Assembly: GCA_958296065.1 (NCBI GenBank)
Contig: CATQHX010000073.1
Span: forward strand, 1-64,000
Reading direction: 5' to 3'
Source: Vicinamibacterales bacterium
GTDB taxonomy: Bacteria > Acidobacteriota > Vicinamibacteria > Vicinamibacterales > UBA8438
DNA length: 64,000 bases
Shown piece after piece: positions 1 to 8,986 of the stretch (position 1 is its first letter; the number at the start of each line of letters is the position of its first letter). The notes under the pieces were generated by a model. That model was given only the letters and a program-made list of their open reading frames with translations. It made no database searches and was not told the DNA's origin. A program made the position numbers and the translations under genes.

Positions 1-1341
1 GAAGTCGGCCTCGTTGACCGCATTGATGTCGGCCCCGGCCTCCAGCAGGATGCGGACCGCCGCCTCGGCGCTCGGCGAGCGCACGCCGCGCGGCTGCCGC
101 GGCCGGTACGTCGAGCGGCCGAGCCCGGCTGCGGCCATGAACGGCGTCGTTCCATCGTCGGTCGTCAGGTGCTGATCGGCCCCCGCATCGAGGAGCGCCC
201 GGATGACGGCGGCGCTGTCTCTCACGAATTCCTCACTGGCGCCTTCGGGAACGGTGGGCCGATTCGCTTCGTGGGCCGCCACCCACAGCGGGGTGGCTCC
301 GCGCAGATCGCCGGTCCCGCACGCAAACGGTTCGAAGGCTCCCTTGCGCGGGTAGCCGATGTAGTCCATCAGCATCGCGGATGAGGTGATCCGGGCGTTC
401 GGGTCGGCCCCGCGGGCGAGCAACACCTCGACGAGCGGCAGCGCACGGGTCGCGTGCAGCCCCCGGCGCCCGAACGGACTGCGTCGACGGCTGTCGCCAT
501 GGTGCCGCCGCCAGTCCCCATGCCACGTGGTGACGCTGCCGACAGCCGCATGCAAGGCGTGCACGCCGCCCATCGAGCCGTTCGGATCGGCACCTCGCTC
601 GAGGAGATACAGAGCGAACTCGTCGTTGCCGACGACGATGGAGTATGCCAGTGCGTGCGTACCGTCCGCGCCCGTCTCGTTCACGTCGACCCCGGCGGCG
701 ATGAGCATGTCGGCCAGCGCGATGTCGCCGTTGTGGGTGGCGTAGAGCAACGGTGTGAAGCCGTCGGCGGTGGAGGCGTGCGGGTCTGCGCCGGCCTCCA
801 GCAACGCGCTGACGACAGCCCGATGCGCTCCCGCCACCGCCCACATCAGTGCCGTGCTGCGCGTCTCGGTCGTAGCGGCATTGACGTCGGCGCCGCGCCG
901 CAACAGCGTCTCGACCACTCCGAGGTGGCCGGTCCGTGCCGCTGACATCAGCGGCGTCAGACCGCTGGCCCGCGCGACACTCGTGTCGGCGCCGGCCGCG
1001 AGCAGCTTCTCGACCATGGCCGGGCTGGAGTTCTCGGCAGCCCGCTCCAGCGGCGTCACGCCGTTGTCGTCGGCCACGTTCACGTCGGCGCCGGCGCGGA
1101 GCAGCAGTTCGACCATCTCCAGGTCGTCGTGATGCGCCGCCCAGAGCAGCGCGGTCGCCCCGTCGGCGCGCCGGTCGTCGACTTCGGCTCCGCCGCGAAG
1201 GAGCGCCAGCACGGTTGCGGCATCGCCCCCGGCCGCGGCCGTGATCAGTCGCAGATCCTGGCCGCCGGCCGTGTCCGGAACCGCCGCCAGTCCCAACAGC
1301 AATATCCACGGAAGCACCCGCCGAGAGAACGCGTCGCTCAT
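1..1341 (-). CDS. Exported ankyrin-repeat protein (3' end outside window)
   Basis: The frame stays open from an ATG at 1341 to the first base of the window, giving 447 codons without a stop, so the C-terminus is missing. The start follows a strong GGGAGGAG Shine-Dalgarno. The N-terminus has a hydrophobic signal-like stretch (LPWILLLGLAAVPDTAGGQ), suggesting export. Then come at least nine ankyrin repeats with repeated GADVN/GADPN and TPLxxA motifs, interrupted around residues 250-330 by a longer insert before the last repeats. Ankyrin stacks bind other proteins; the partner is unknown. It resembles the ankyrin protein at 39448-41067 in layout, including the ALHxxV repeat followed by an insert. 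Confidence is high for the family and nil for a specific role. Confidence 0.85.
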   Translation of the reverse strand, partial: MSDAFSRRVLPWILLLGLAAVPDTAGGQDLRLITAAAGGDAATVLALLRGGAEVDDRRADGATALLWAAHHDDLEMVELLLRAGADVNVADDNGVTPLERAAENSSPAMVEKLLAAGADTSVARASGLTPLMSAARTGHLGVVETLLRRGADVNAATTETRSTALMWAVAGAHRAVVSALLEAGADPHASTADGFTPLLYATHNGDIALADMLIAAGVDVNETGADGTHALAYSIVVGNDEFALYLLERGADPNGSMGGVHALHAAVGSVTTWHGDWRRHHGDSRRRSPFGRRGLHATRALPLVEVLLARGADPNARITSSAMLMDYIGYPRKGAFEPFACGTGDLRGATPLWVAAHEANRPTVPEGASEEFVRDSAAVIRALLDAGADQHLTTDDGTTPFMAAAGLGRSTYRPRQPRGVRSPSAEAAVRILLEAGADINAVNEADF

Positions 1342-1560
1342 CGCTGTCTCCTCCCTTGGACCCGGGTGAACGGGCGGCGAACAACCCCCACTATAGCGCT
1401 CGTGGCGCTTGCCTGACCCAACCACGTGCATCACGCGATGCGGGGCTGAAGAGTCCCGCGTCGAAGAACGAGGTCGACTCCGTCTACACTATTCCGGTCT
1501 GAGCCTCGCTCTCCGCCCGCCCGGACGGGCGGTACGCCCCTTGCGAAAGGACCCGGATTC

Positions 1561-3465
1561 ATGCCTTCCGTATACGAGGACACCTATCGTCGCGCGCAGG
1601 ACAATCCGCTCGAGTTCTGGGCCGGCGCCGCGGAACCGCTCTACTGGCACCGAAGCTGGGACACGGTGCGCGACGACACCAACCCGCCGTTCCACCGCTG
1701 GTTCGCGGGCGGCCGGTTGAACACCTGCTACAACTGCCTCGACCGGCACATCGAACGGGGCCGCGGCAAGCAGGTCGCTCTGGTCTACGACAGCCCGGTG
1801 ACCGGCACGATACGCCGCTTCACCTTCAACGAGTTGCGCGACGAGGTGGCGCGCGTGGCAGGCGCTCTGGCGGCGCAGGGGGTGGCGGCCGGCGACCGGG
1901 TGGTCATCTACATGCCGATGGTGCCCGAGGCTGTGATCGGCATGCTGGCGTGCGCCCGGATCGGCGCGGTCCACTCCGTGGTCTTCGGCGGCTTCGCGCC
2001 GAAGGAGCTGGCCGCCCGCATCGACGACGCGCAACCGAAGCTGATCCTGTCCGCCTCGTGCGGCATCGAGGTCGGTCGGATCGTGCACTACAAGCCGCTG
2101 CTCGACGCGGCCATCGAGCTGTCGTCGCACAAACCGGAGCGGACCATCGTTTTGCAAAGGCCGCAGGCCGAGGCGCCCCTCGTCGACGGCCAGGACCTCG
2201 ACTGGCGCGCGGCCTGCGACGGCGCCGAGCCCGCGGACTGCGTACCGGTAGCCGCGACCGACCCCCTGTACATCCTCTACACATCAGGCACCACGGGCAT
2301 ACCCAAGGGCGTCGTGCGCGACAACGGCGGGCACGCAGTCGCCCTGCACTGGAGCATGGAGCACGTCTACGGCGTCGGGGCCGGCGAGGTCTACTGGGCC
2401 GCGTCGGACATCGGCTGGGTCGTGGGTCACTCCTACATCGTCTACGGCCCGCTGCTGCGCGGAGCGACCACCATTCTCTACGAGGGCAAGCCGGTCGGCA
2501 CCCCCGACCCCGGCGCCTTCTGGCGCGTGATCGAGCAGCACGGCGTCAACGTGCTCTTCACCGCGCCGACCGCCTTCCGGGCCATCAAGAAGGAGGATCC
2601 CGACGGCGCGTACATGCGCAAGCACGACCTGTCGTGCTTCCGGACGCTCTTCCTCGCCGGTGAGCGCTCCGATCCGGACACCCTGATATGGGCGCGCGAC
2701 CGCCTCGGCGTGCCGGTCATAGACCACTGGTGGCAGACGGAGACCTCGTGGGCCATCGCCGCCAACTGCGTCGGACTCGGCACCCTGCCGGTCAAGCCGG
2801 GCTCGCCGACGCGGGCCGTGCCCGGCTACGACGTACGGGTTCTGGGCGAGGACGGCAACGAAATGCCCAGCGGGCAGATTGGCGCCCTGGTCGTGAAGCT
2901 GCCGCTGCCGCCCGGCTGCCTGCCGACGCTCTGGAACAACGACGACGGCTACCGGCAGTCGTACCTGTCGCGCTACCCGGGCTTCTACCATACCGGCGAC
3001 GCGGGCTACGAGGACGACGACGGCTATCTCTACATCATGAGCCGCGTCGACGACATCATCAACGTGGCCGGCCATCGGCTCTCGACCGGGGCGATGGAGG
3101 AGGTGCTCGCCTTTCATCCCGACGTCGCCGAGTGCGCGGTGGTCGGAGTGGCCGACGCGATCAAGGGCGAGGTCCCGATCGGCTTCGTGGTGACCAAGGC
3201 GGGCGTGACGCGCGGCGCGGACGCGATTGTCCCGGAGCTGGTCGAGCGAGTCCGCGCCTCGATCGGCCCGGTCGCCGCGTTCAAGTCCGCCACGATCGTG
3301 CCTCGGCTGCCGAAGACGCGCTCCGGGAAGATACTGCGCGGCACCGTGAAGAAGATTGCCGACGGCCAACCGTACACGACGCCGGCCACGATCGACGACC
3401 CGGTGATCCTGGACGAGATCGCCGAGGCGCTCCGCGGACTCGGCTACCCGAAGAATGCCGGTTGA
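1561..3465 (+). CDS. prpE: Propionyl-CoA synthetase (PrpE/ACSS3-type)
   Basis: A 634-residue acyl-adenylate-forming enzyme of the acetyl/propionyl-CoA synthetase group, usual length for PrpE. It should activate propionate (or acetate) to the CoA thioester through an acyl-AMP intermediate in the cytoplasm. Visible motifs are the phosphate-binding loop YTSGTTGIPKGVVRD (about residues 240-254), WWQTETSW (A5 region), YHTGDAGY, and the C-terminal KTRSGKILRGT with the catalytic lysine. The N-terminal NTCYNCLDRHIERG segment is typical of PrpE-like rather than long-chain enzymes. A GAAAGGA ribosome site precedes the ATG. The substrate assignment rests on overall resemblance; acetate cannot be excluded. 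Confidence 0.88.
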   Translation: MPSVYEDTYRRAQDNPLEFWAGAAEPLYWHRSWDTVRDDTNPPFHRWFAGGRLNTCYNCLDRHIERGRGKQVALVYDSPVTGTIRRFTFNELRDEVARVAGALAAQGVAAGDRVVIYMPMVPEAVIGMLACARIGAVHSVVFGGFAPKELAARIDDAQPKLILSASCGIEVGRIVHYKPLLDAAIELSSHKPERTIVLQRPQAEAPLVDGQDLDWRAACDGAEPADCVPVAATDPLYILYTSGTTGIPKGVVRDNGGHAVALHWSMEHVYGVGAGEVYWAASDIGWVVGHSYIVYGPLLRGATTILYEGKPVGTPDPGAFWRVIEQHGVNVLFTAPTAFRAIKKEDPDGAYMRKHDLSCFRTLFLAGERSDPDTLIWARDRLGVPVIDHWWQTETSWAIAANCVGLGTLPVKPGSPTRAVPGYDVRVLGEDGNEMPSGQIGALVVKLPLPPGCLPTLWNNDDGYRQSYLSRYPGFYHTGDAGYEDDDGYLYIMSRVDDIINVAGHRLSTGAMEEVLAFHPDVAECAVVGVADAIKGEVPIGFVVTKAGVTRGADAIVPELVERVRASIGPVAAFKSATIVPRLPKTRSGKILRGTVKKIADGQPYTTPATIDDPVILDEIAEALRGLGYPKNAG

Positions 3466-3712
3466 GCGACACCACGATCGTCGCGGCCTGGCTGTTCGGA
3501 AGCCACGGCGAGTCGCGCGAGCACTTCGAGAGCGACCTGGACATCGGGGTGTACTGCTCGATAGGCGAACGGTCCCGAACGCCTCGCAGCGCTTCGACTT
3601 GCGGATGCAATTGACGAGCGACCTCATGCACGCGCTTGGCAACAACGACGTCGACCTGGTGGTCGGTACCATCGACACATTCCCACTTGTTCAGAGGAGA
3701 ACGTCTCCATGA
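3462..3712 (+). pseudogene. Frameshifted MNT-type nucleotidyltransferase remnant
   Basis: A TTG overlapping the prpE stop codon opens a frame reading VAAWLFGSHGESREHFESD followed by LDIGV. This is the GSx(n)SDLDIxV signature of MNT/MntA-type minimal nucleotidyltransferases, which pair with HepT toxins. That frame stops at 3614, but a second frame continues the family with LTSDLMHALGNNDVDLVVG up to 3712, where it runs into the next gene. No single frame joins both halves, so the gene is broken near 3575-3600. The C-terminus is short and no HepT partner follows. It may be a decayed toxin-antitoxin component; a sequencing error is the alternative. Confidence 0.6.
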
Positions 3713-4143
3713 CCGTGAATCCAGCCCCCGAGGGTTACCACACCGTGACGCCGTACCTCGTCGTCGAGGACGTCGACGGGCTCATCGATTTCCTGCAGGC
3801 CACGTTCGACGCTACGGAAAAGGAGCGCATCCCCAGCCAGGACGGCGTCACGGGCCACGCGGAGGTCGTCATCGGCGACTCGGCCGTCATGATGGGCAGG
3901 GCGCAGGACGAGATCCCCGTGCTCCCCTGCATGCTCTACATCTACGTGCCGGACACCGACGCCACCTACGCGCGAGCGCTGGCGGCGGGAGCGGTCTCTC
4001 AGCAGGAACCGACCGACACGTTCTGGGGGGACCGCAACGCCAGCGTGAAGGATCCGGCCGGCAACCTCTGGACCATCGCGACGCAGCGGGAGAGCCTGAC
4101 ATCGGAGGAGCTGGCCGAGCGCGCGAAAGAGCACATGCGCTGA
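3709..4143 (+). CDS. VOC/glyoxalase-fold protein (PhnB-like)
   Basis: A 144-residue protein of the vicinal oxygen chelate superfamily, close to the PhnB/glyoxalase-like group. The start TPYLVVEDVDGLIDFLQATF and the end FWGDRNASVKDPAGNLWTIA are the typical first strand-helix unit and the metal-site/C-terminal strand motif. Such small cytosolic proteins bind a divalent metal or small ligands; some are lyases or resistance proteins, and the substrate here cannot be read from sequence. A GAGGAG ribosome site lies inside the end of the upstream nucleotidyltransferase remnant. The distant VOC protein at 11614-12033 is a second member. Confidence 0.82.
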   Translation: MTVNPAPEGYHTVTPYLVVEDVDGLIDFLQATFDATEKERIPSQDGVTGHAEVVIGDSAVMMGRAQDEIPVLPCMLYIYVPDTDATYARALAAGAVSQQEPTDTFWGDRNASVKDPAGNLWTIATQRESLTSEELAERAKEHMR

Positions 4144-4261
4144 CCGCCGGGCGGATCCTGATCGCCCAGGTCGACAGAACTCGGCCGTGATTCCTTGATC
4201 TCGCACCAGTGATCGCGCGTCGAGCCGATTCTGACGACGGGCGTCGCGTGTGAACCAGCTC

Positions 4262-5503
4262 CTACCGCAGCACCGTGCTCATGGGCGCGCCCGCGTAGCC
4301 GGTCATCTCCAGGTAGCCGGCGCCGGTGACGGGAACGCCGTCGCGCGCACCCCGCACGTCTATCGCTCCCTCCCAATAGGTGACTCCGGTCGACCGACCG
4401 GTCTGCAGCTCCTGGGCATCGACTGCCGCCGTCACCTCCAGATCGATCCCGTGCGGCGGGATCTCGATCCGCCAGGCCACGGGATAGGCCGCGGCGCTGG
4501 CCGGGGACGTCCAGCGCCGCCCGGGCGTCAGTCGGTAGTCGTCGACACGCAGATGGACCACTCCGGCCGGCGAGACCAGGGTGCCGCTCGATCGCGAATC
4601 GCGCGCGCCATCGATGCGCCGCATGACGTAGACCATCAGATCGGTCCCGTCGTCGAGCTGGATCGAGAACCAGTCCCAGCCCACCTGGGCCGGCTCCAGA
4701 AAGCTCGTGCCGAACTCGTGATCCATCCAGCTCAGCCCCTGGACGTCGACCTCTTCCCCGTCGACCACGAGACGGCCCGTGGTCCGCAGGCGCGTGAGCG
4801 AGTAGTAGTGGGACGCATTGCCTACCTCGGCTCCCTTCTGGCTGAAGCCGTTCACGCCGTGCAGCACCGGAGGCCCGGCCGGATCCAGCCGCAGGTCGAG
4901 CGCCAAGCCGCGGTCGTCACTCGACGCCGTCAACCGCTGGGCCGGTGCCCCGCCTTCCTCGAACGTCACGGCCCATCCGTCGTTCCAGACGTGGAGCGTC
5001 TCGGTATCGGCCCCCGCCCAGCCGATGCCGGCCCGGTTCAGCCGCTCGGCGACATGGTGGGCGCCCTGCTCGACGTCGGTGACCGCGAAGTGCGCCATGT
5101 ACAGGTCGCGCACCGCCCAGCGGGACGGGTTCACCGGCTGCCGGTCGACGCCGAAGCGAAAGAACGTGAGCTGGTAACCGAACCGGCGACCGTCCGACGC
5201 GTGCAGGTTGCCCGTGTAGTACCACCATTCGATGCGGTGGTCGGGATGCGCGGCATGGTCGCGCGGAAACGACAGGGCGTAGTCCGGATCGGCGGCCTTC
5301 CAGGCGGTCCTATCGATGGGTTCGCTGCTCTCTTCCTGGGCTACCACCGCCGCGCCCGCGGCCACAAGCTCAAGGACTGGGGACCGAAGACCGCTGACGA
5401 ACTCTTCCTGGGCTACCACCGCCGCGCCCGCGGCCACGGTCGCGGTGACGAAGGCCACCGCCAGTACTTCCCGACGACCCTGCGCTCTCCCCGGGCTCCT
5501 CAT
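4262..5503 (-). CDS. AttH/CrtC-like secreted lipocalin-type hydrolase
   Basis: The family is the AttH/hydroxyneurosporene synthase (CrtC-like) group, also called predicted secreted hydrolase. Signature segments are HRIEWWYYTGNL, FGYQLTFFRFG, LYMAHFAVTDV, LSWMDHEFGTS and VGWDWFSIQLDDG. I chose the ATG at 5503, where a GGAGG site lies at a normal distance, rather than upstream codons; the protein is then about 413 residues with a signal-like N-terminus. That N-terminus carries a duplicated VAAGAAVVAQEE segment encoded by a 36-base repeat. It is the third gene after an ABC ATPase and FtsX permease on the same strand, the gene set known as AttEFGH. The cargo or substrate is unknown; in this family WWY and DHE residues line the lipocalin-like pocket. 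Confidence 0.83.
   Translation of the reverse strand: MRSPGRAQGRREVLAVAFVTATVAAGAAVVAQEEFVSGLRSPVLELVAAGAAVVAQEESSEPIDRTAWKAADPDYALSFPRDHAAHPDHRIEWWYYTGNLHASDGRRFGYQLTFFRFGVDRQPVNPSRWAVRDLYMAHFAVTDVEQGAHHVAERLNRAGIGWAGADTETLHVWNDGWAVTFEEGGAPAQRLTASSDDRGLALDLRLDPAGPPVLHGVNGFSQKGAEVGNASHYYSLTRLRTTGRLVVDGEEVDVQGLSWMDHEFGTSFLEPAQVGWDWFSIQLDDGTDLMVYVMRRIDGARDSRSSGTLVSPAGVVHLRVDDYRLTPGRRWTSPASAAAYPVAWRIEIPPHGIDLEVTAAVDAQELQTGRSTGVTYWEGAIDVRGARDGVPVTGAGYLEMTGYAGAPMSTVLR
5330..5437. repeat. 36-base direct repeat inside the AttH-like gene
   Basis: Two identical 36-base copies lie at 5330-5365 and 5402-5437, offset by 72 bases, so the reading frame is kept. They encode VAAGAAVVAQEE twice near the signal peptide of the AttH-like protein. 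The 36 bases between the copies are not repeated, so this is not a simple tandem array. Confidence 0.9.
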
Positions 5504-5587
5504 CACAACCTCCGGCTCCCCAAGTGAAAAGGTCCTGCCAGCCCGGCGTGGATCCGTCACGCAGGCGTCACGGAAGCAGGCGCGCTC

Positions 5588-8215
5588 CTATCCCTGGGCA
5601 ACGCCCACGTCGCCCAGGTCGAACCGGGCGGCCAGGCGAGCCGGGTACAGTCCGGCGAGCGCCGCCGCAACCACAATCGCCACCGTCGCCTGCGCCAGGA
5701 AGCCGACCGGCAGGTGGAACTGAATCGTCCAACCGAAGCTCTGCACGTTGATCACGTAGATGAGAATCAGCGAGAGAGCCAGCCCCACTACCAGCCCCAC
5801 GGCCTGCGTCACCGCCCCGAGCACGCCCGCCTCGATCACGATCAGGCGGCGGAGCTGGCGGCTGTCGGCGCCCACCAGACGCAGCATAGCGACCTCGCGT
5901 CGGCGCTCGAGGACCAGCGTCAGCAGCGTGGCGGCCATGCCGAACAGCGAGACGCCGATGGCTATGACCTCGAGTGCGTAGGTAATGGCAAACGTCGCGT
6001 CGAAAATGCGCAGCACGGTGGCGCGCAACGCGGCATTCGTCGTGATGAACAGTCGCCGCTCCGGCCCGAGGGCGGCGTTCAGCTCGTCGCGAACGGTCTC
6101 CGGATCGGCGCCGGACGCCAGGTACACGGTCAGGCCGCTCGGTCGCTCCGGCCCGAAATGCCGCTCGAACGTGCCGGCGTCCATCACCACGAGCCCGCGG
6201 TCGCTGGAGTAGTCGAAATAGACCGCCGCGACCTCGAACGGCGTCGGACCGGCGGGGGTCGGAAGCTGGATCTCGTCACCCGCGCCGGCCTCGTACTTGA
6301 GCGAGAACGCCTCCGAGACGACGACCCGATCGCTCCCGATCGCGCTGGCCATGGCGGCCGTCCCATCCGCGGGGTCCTTGAACTGCAGCCCGCCGCGCTC
6401 CAGCCGGGTGGCGAACCTGCCCGCCCCGACGGTGATCGTCGAACCGCGGTAGGACACGTCCATGCCCATGAAGCCGTCGAGCGCCTCCACCGCCGGGTGG
6501 CCGGCGATGACGGCTTCCGTCGCGGCCGATATGCCGCCCCGCTCGGCCGCCGGCGATCCGCGCGCCGTGGAAACGAACAGGTCCGCCTGCAGGGTCTGGC
6601 CTATCCAGTAAACGACCGTCTCGCGGAAACTCCCCACCATGATGGCGATGGCCGCCATCATGGCCAGACTCACGGCCAGCGCGGCTACGGAGATCGACAG
6701 GCGCGGAATCGCGCTTCCCAGGTTGGCGTGGGCCAGGCGGCCTTCCACGCGCAGCCAGCGCGCCATGGCCGGGCCGCACCATCGCCGGACGGCGAACAGC
6801 ACCGCCGGCATCGCCAGGCCGGCCCCCAGCACCACCGCAAGGGCCGCCAGCATGCCGAAGACCGGCAGACCGCCGACCGGTCCCTGCGCCGCCAGCCAGG
6901 CGCCTGAGCCGAACAACACGACAGCGCCGGCGCTGGACCGCCGGGGCCATCGCGCCCGGGCGTCCAGGTCCTCGTCGCCGCGCACCGCGGTCAGCGGGGT
7001 CAGGCGGGCCGCCTCCAGCGCCGGCGCCGCCGCGGCGACCAGCGCGAGCGGCAGGCCGACCGCGAACGCCAGACCCACCATGCGCGGCTCCAGGGGCGGC
7101 ACCGTGGCCGCCGAGACAATCCAGAACTGGCTGACGGTCGAGGAGGTCAGCCGGACCGCGCCATGGGCGAGAAGCCAACCGAGCGGCGCGCCGAGCGCGC
7201 AACCGAGAAGCGCGAGGGCGCCCGCCTCGCCGAGGAACAGTCCGACGACGACACGACGAGTGACGCCCAGCGTCCGGAGCAGACCGATCTCGGTCCGTCT
7301 GGTGATGACCGACACCGAAACCGTGTTGTAGACCAGAAAGAGCCCCACGATGAGCGCGATCAGACTCAGCGCGGTCAGGTTGAACTGAAACGCCCGCAGC
7401 ATGCGCTCCACCTCGGCGCCCCGTGACGAAGGGCGGCGCACCGTGATGCCCGCGGGCACGCGGGAAGCGATCTCCTGCTCGGCCCGCGCGACGTCGATGC
7501 CGTCGGCCAGCCGAACGTCGACCCGGTCGACCCTCCCGAGGCGGTCCACCGCCCACTGCGCCGCGGCGATGTCCATCAGGGCGAAGCTGCCGTCGAGCGC
7601 GCTGGCCGGTCCCTCGTCACCGAGAATCCCCGTCACGCGCAGCGCCACCGTACGCTCCCCGGCGACCAGGCCGACCCGATCGCCCACGCTAAGCCCGTGA
7701 CGGGCGGCGAACTGCCGGGTCAGGATGATCGACCGCGGATCCGTCAACAGGTCGAGGAAGCCCTGCGTCGTCACCAGTCGCGGGGCGTCGCCCTCGACCA
7801 GCGGGTAGTCGCGGAACGGACGGTCACGCAGGATGTCGACGCCGAGCAGACGCACCGCCTCGAGAGCCGGCGCCTCGCCGGCCGCCGGAACCTCGAGCAG
7901 CACGTCGGCGTCGATCACGGGGCTGACGAGTCCATACGCCCGCAGCCATCCCAGGTCCGTCAGGCGGGTCTCGTCGAGACCGACGCCCGGCACGGTGAGC
8001 TCCAGCGATGTCCGGCCCGCCAGCGCATCCAGGGCGGTCGAGAAGCCGCGCACCGAGCTGGCGTTGGCAAGCTGAATGGCGACGACCACCGCCACGCCGA
8101 CCGCAAGGCTCGCGATGGTGGCCACGCTGCGCAGCGGCTGCTGCCGGAGGTTCCGGATGACGAAGGAGCGGAAGAGCCCGGCCGGGGCGGGAGACCGCGG
8201 TCGTCCGGCGGTCAC
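5588..8215 (-). CDS. ABC transporter permease with two FtsX domains (LolC/MacB-like)
   Basis: An 875-residue membrane protein starting with GTG whose GTGA overlaps the stop of the ATPase gene, indicating translational coupling. An N-terminal helix (SVATIASLAVGVAVVVAIQLA) is followed by a periplasmic domain, then an FtsX core with LIALIVGLFLVYNTVSVSV and the TEIGLLRTLGVTRR coupling loop. A second half repeats this with ISVAALAVSLAMMAAIAI, another periplasmic domain and RREVAMLRLVGADSRQLRR near the C-terminus. Such permeases move lipids, lipoproteins or peptides mechanically rather than forming a channel. The open frame extends further upstream, but the GTG start is supported by the overlap and by the absence of family sequence before it. 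Confidence 0.88.
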   Translation of the reverse strand: MTAGRPRSPAPAGLFRSFVIRNLRQQPLRSVATIASLAVGVAVVVAIQLANASSVRGFSTALDALAGRTSLELTVPGVGLDETRLTDLGWLRAYGLVSPVIDADVLLEVPAAGEAPALEAVRLLGVDILRDRPFRDYPLVEGDAPRLVTTQGFLDLLTDPRSIILTRQFAARHGLSVGDRVGLVAGERTVALRVTGILGDEGPASALDGSFALMDIAAAQWAVDRLGRVDRVDVRLADGIDVARAEQEIASRVPAGITVRRPSSRGAEVERMLRAFQFNLTALSLIALIVGLFLVYNTVSVSVITRRTEIGLLRTLGVTRRVVVGLFLGEAGALALLGCALGAPLGWLLAHGAVRLTSSTVSQFWIVSAATVPPLEPRMVGLAFAVGLPLALVAAAAPALEAARLTPLTAVRGDEDLDARARWPRRSSAGAVVLFGSGAWLAAQGPVGGLPVFGMLAALAVVLGAGLAMPAVLFAVRRWCGPAMARWLRVEGRLAHANLGSAIPRLSISVAALAVSLAMMAAIAIMVGSFRETVVYWIGQTLQADLFVSTARGSPAAERGGISAATEAVIAGHPAVEALDGFMGMDVSYRGSTITVGAGRFATRLERGGLQFKDPADGTAAMASAIGSDRVVVSEAFSLKYEAGAGDEIQLPTPAGPTPFEVAAVYFDYSSDRGLVVMDAGTFERHFGPERPSGLTVYLASGADPETVRDELNAALGPERRLFITTNAALRATVLRIFDATFAITYALEVIAIGVSLFGMAATLLTLVLERRREVAMLRLVGADSRQLRRLIVIEAGVLGAVTQAVGLVVGLALSLILIYVINVQSFGWTIQFHLPVGFLAQATVAIVVAAALAGLYPARLAARFDLGDVGVAQG

Positions 8216-8955
8216 GGCGCCGAACCCGCGGAGGCGAACGCCGGACGCGTGACGGAAGCGACCGCGGCAACCCGGGATTCGACCCGCAGGATGCGCCCGT
8301 CGCGCATCTCTACCGTGCGGTCCGCCGCGGCGGCGACGGCGGCATCGTGGGTCGCCAGGAGCAATGCCGCTCGGGACCGGCGATTCACTTCCTGCAGGAG
8401 CTCCAGAATCCGCGCCCCGTTCTCGCTGTCCAGGTTGCCGGTGGGCTCGTCCGCGATGAGCAGCGCCGGCTTGTGCACCACGGCGCGCGCAATCGCGACT
8501 CGCTGTGCCTCGCCGCCGGAGAGCTGCGACGGCGCGTGATCGAGGCGGTGCGAGATGCCGACCCGCTCGGCCCACTCCCCCGCCCGCGCCGTCGCCTCGG
8601 CGGGATCGCTGCCCGCGAGCAGCAGGGGCAGCGCGACGTTCTCGGCGACGGTCAGCGTCGGCAGCAGGTTGAAGAATTGGAACACGAAGCCGATCCGCTC
8701 CCTCCGCAGACGGGTCAGCTCGTCGTCATCCAGCGTGGCGAGCGAACGCCCGTCGAGCCGCACCTCGCCCGCGGTGGGCCGGTCCATGGCTCCGCACAGG
8801 TGCAGCAGCGTCGACTTCCCGCAGCCGGATGGGCCGACGATGGCGACGAACGCTCCGGCCTCCAGCGTCAGATCGAGACCGTCCAGCGCCGTGACCTCGG
8901 TGTCTCCACGCCGGTAGCGCTTGCGGAGATCGTGCACCTCGACAACGGCCATCAT
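8212..8955 (-). CDS. ABC transporter ATP-binding protein (LolD/MacB type)
   Basis: A cytosolic ATPase subunit of about 247 residues for the adjacent FtsX permease. It shows Walker A GPSGCGKST, Q-loop FVFQFFNLLP, signature LSGGEAQRVAIARA, Walker B LLIADEPTGNLD and the switch histidine in LLATHD. The NLLPTLTVAENV and PTGNLDSENG stretches are characteristic of the LolD/MacB/AttE group. The exact start is uncertain: a TTG at 8961 and ATGs at 8955 and 8952 all lie close to the only GGAG; I use 8955. The gene order ATPase, permease, AttH-like protein on one strand suggests one operon. Confidence 0.9.
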   Translation of the reverse strand: MMAVVEVHDLRKRYRRGDTEVTALDGLDLTLEAGAFVAIVGPSGCGKSTLLHLCGAMDRPTAGEVRLDGRSLATLDDDELTRLRRERIGFVFQFFNLLPTLTVAENVALPLLLAGSDPAEATARAGEWAERVGISHRLDHAPSQLSGGEAQRVAIARAVVHKPALLIADEPTGNLDSENGARILELLQEVNRRSRAALLLATHDAAVAAAADRTVEMRDGRILRVESRVAAVASVTRPAFASAGSAP

Positions 8956-8986
8956 CTCCAAGATACACGAGACACCGCCCCGCGCG

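Noticed and set aside
233..1384. A 383-codon open frame overlapping the first ankyrin gene
   Set aside because: The neighbouring frame encodes clear ankyrin repeats and a signal peptide with a strong ribosome site; this frame is arginine-rich noise.
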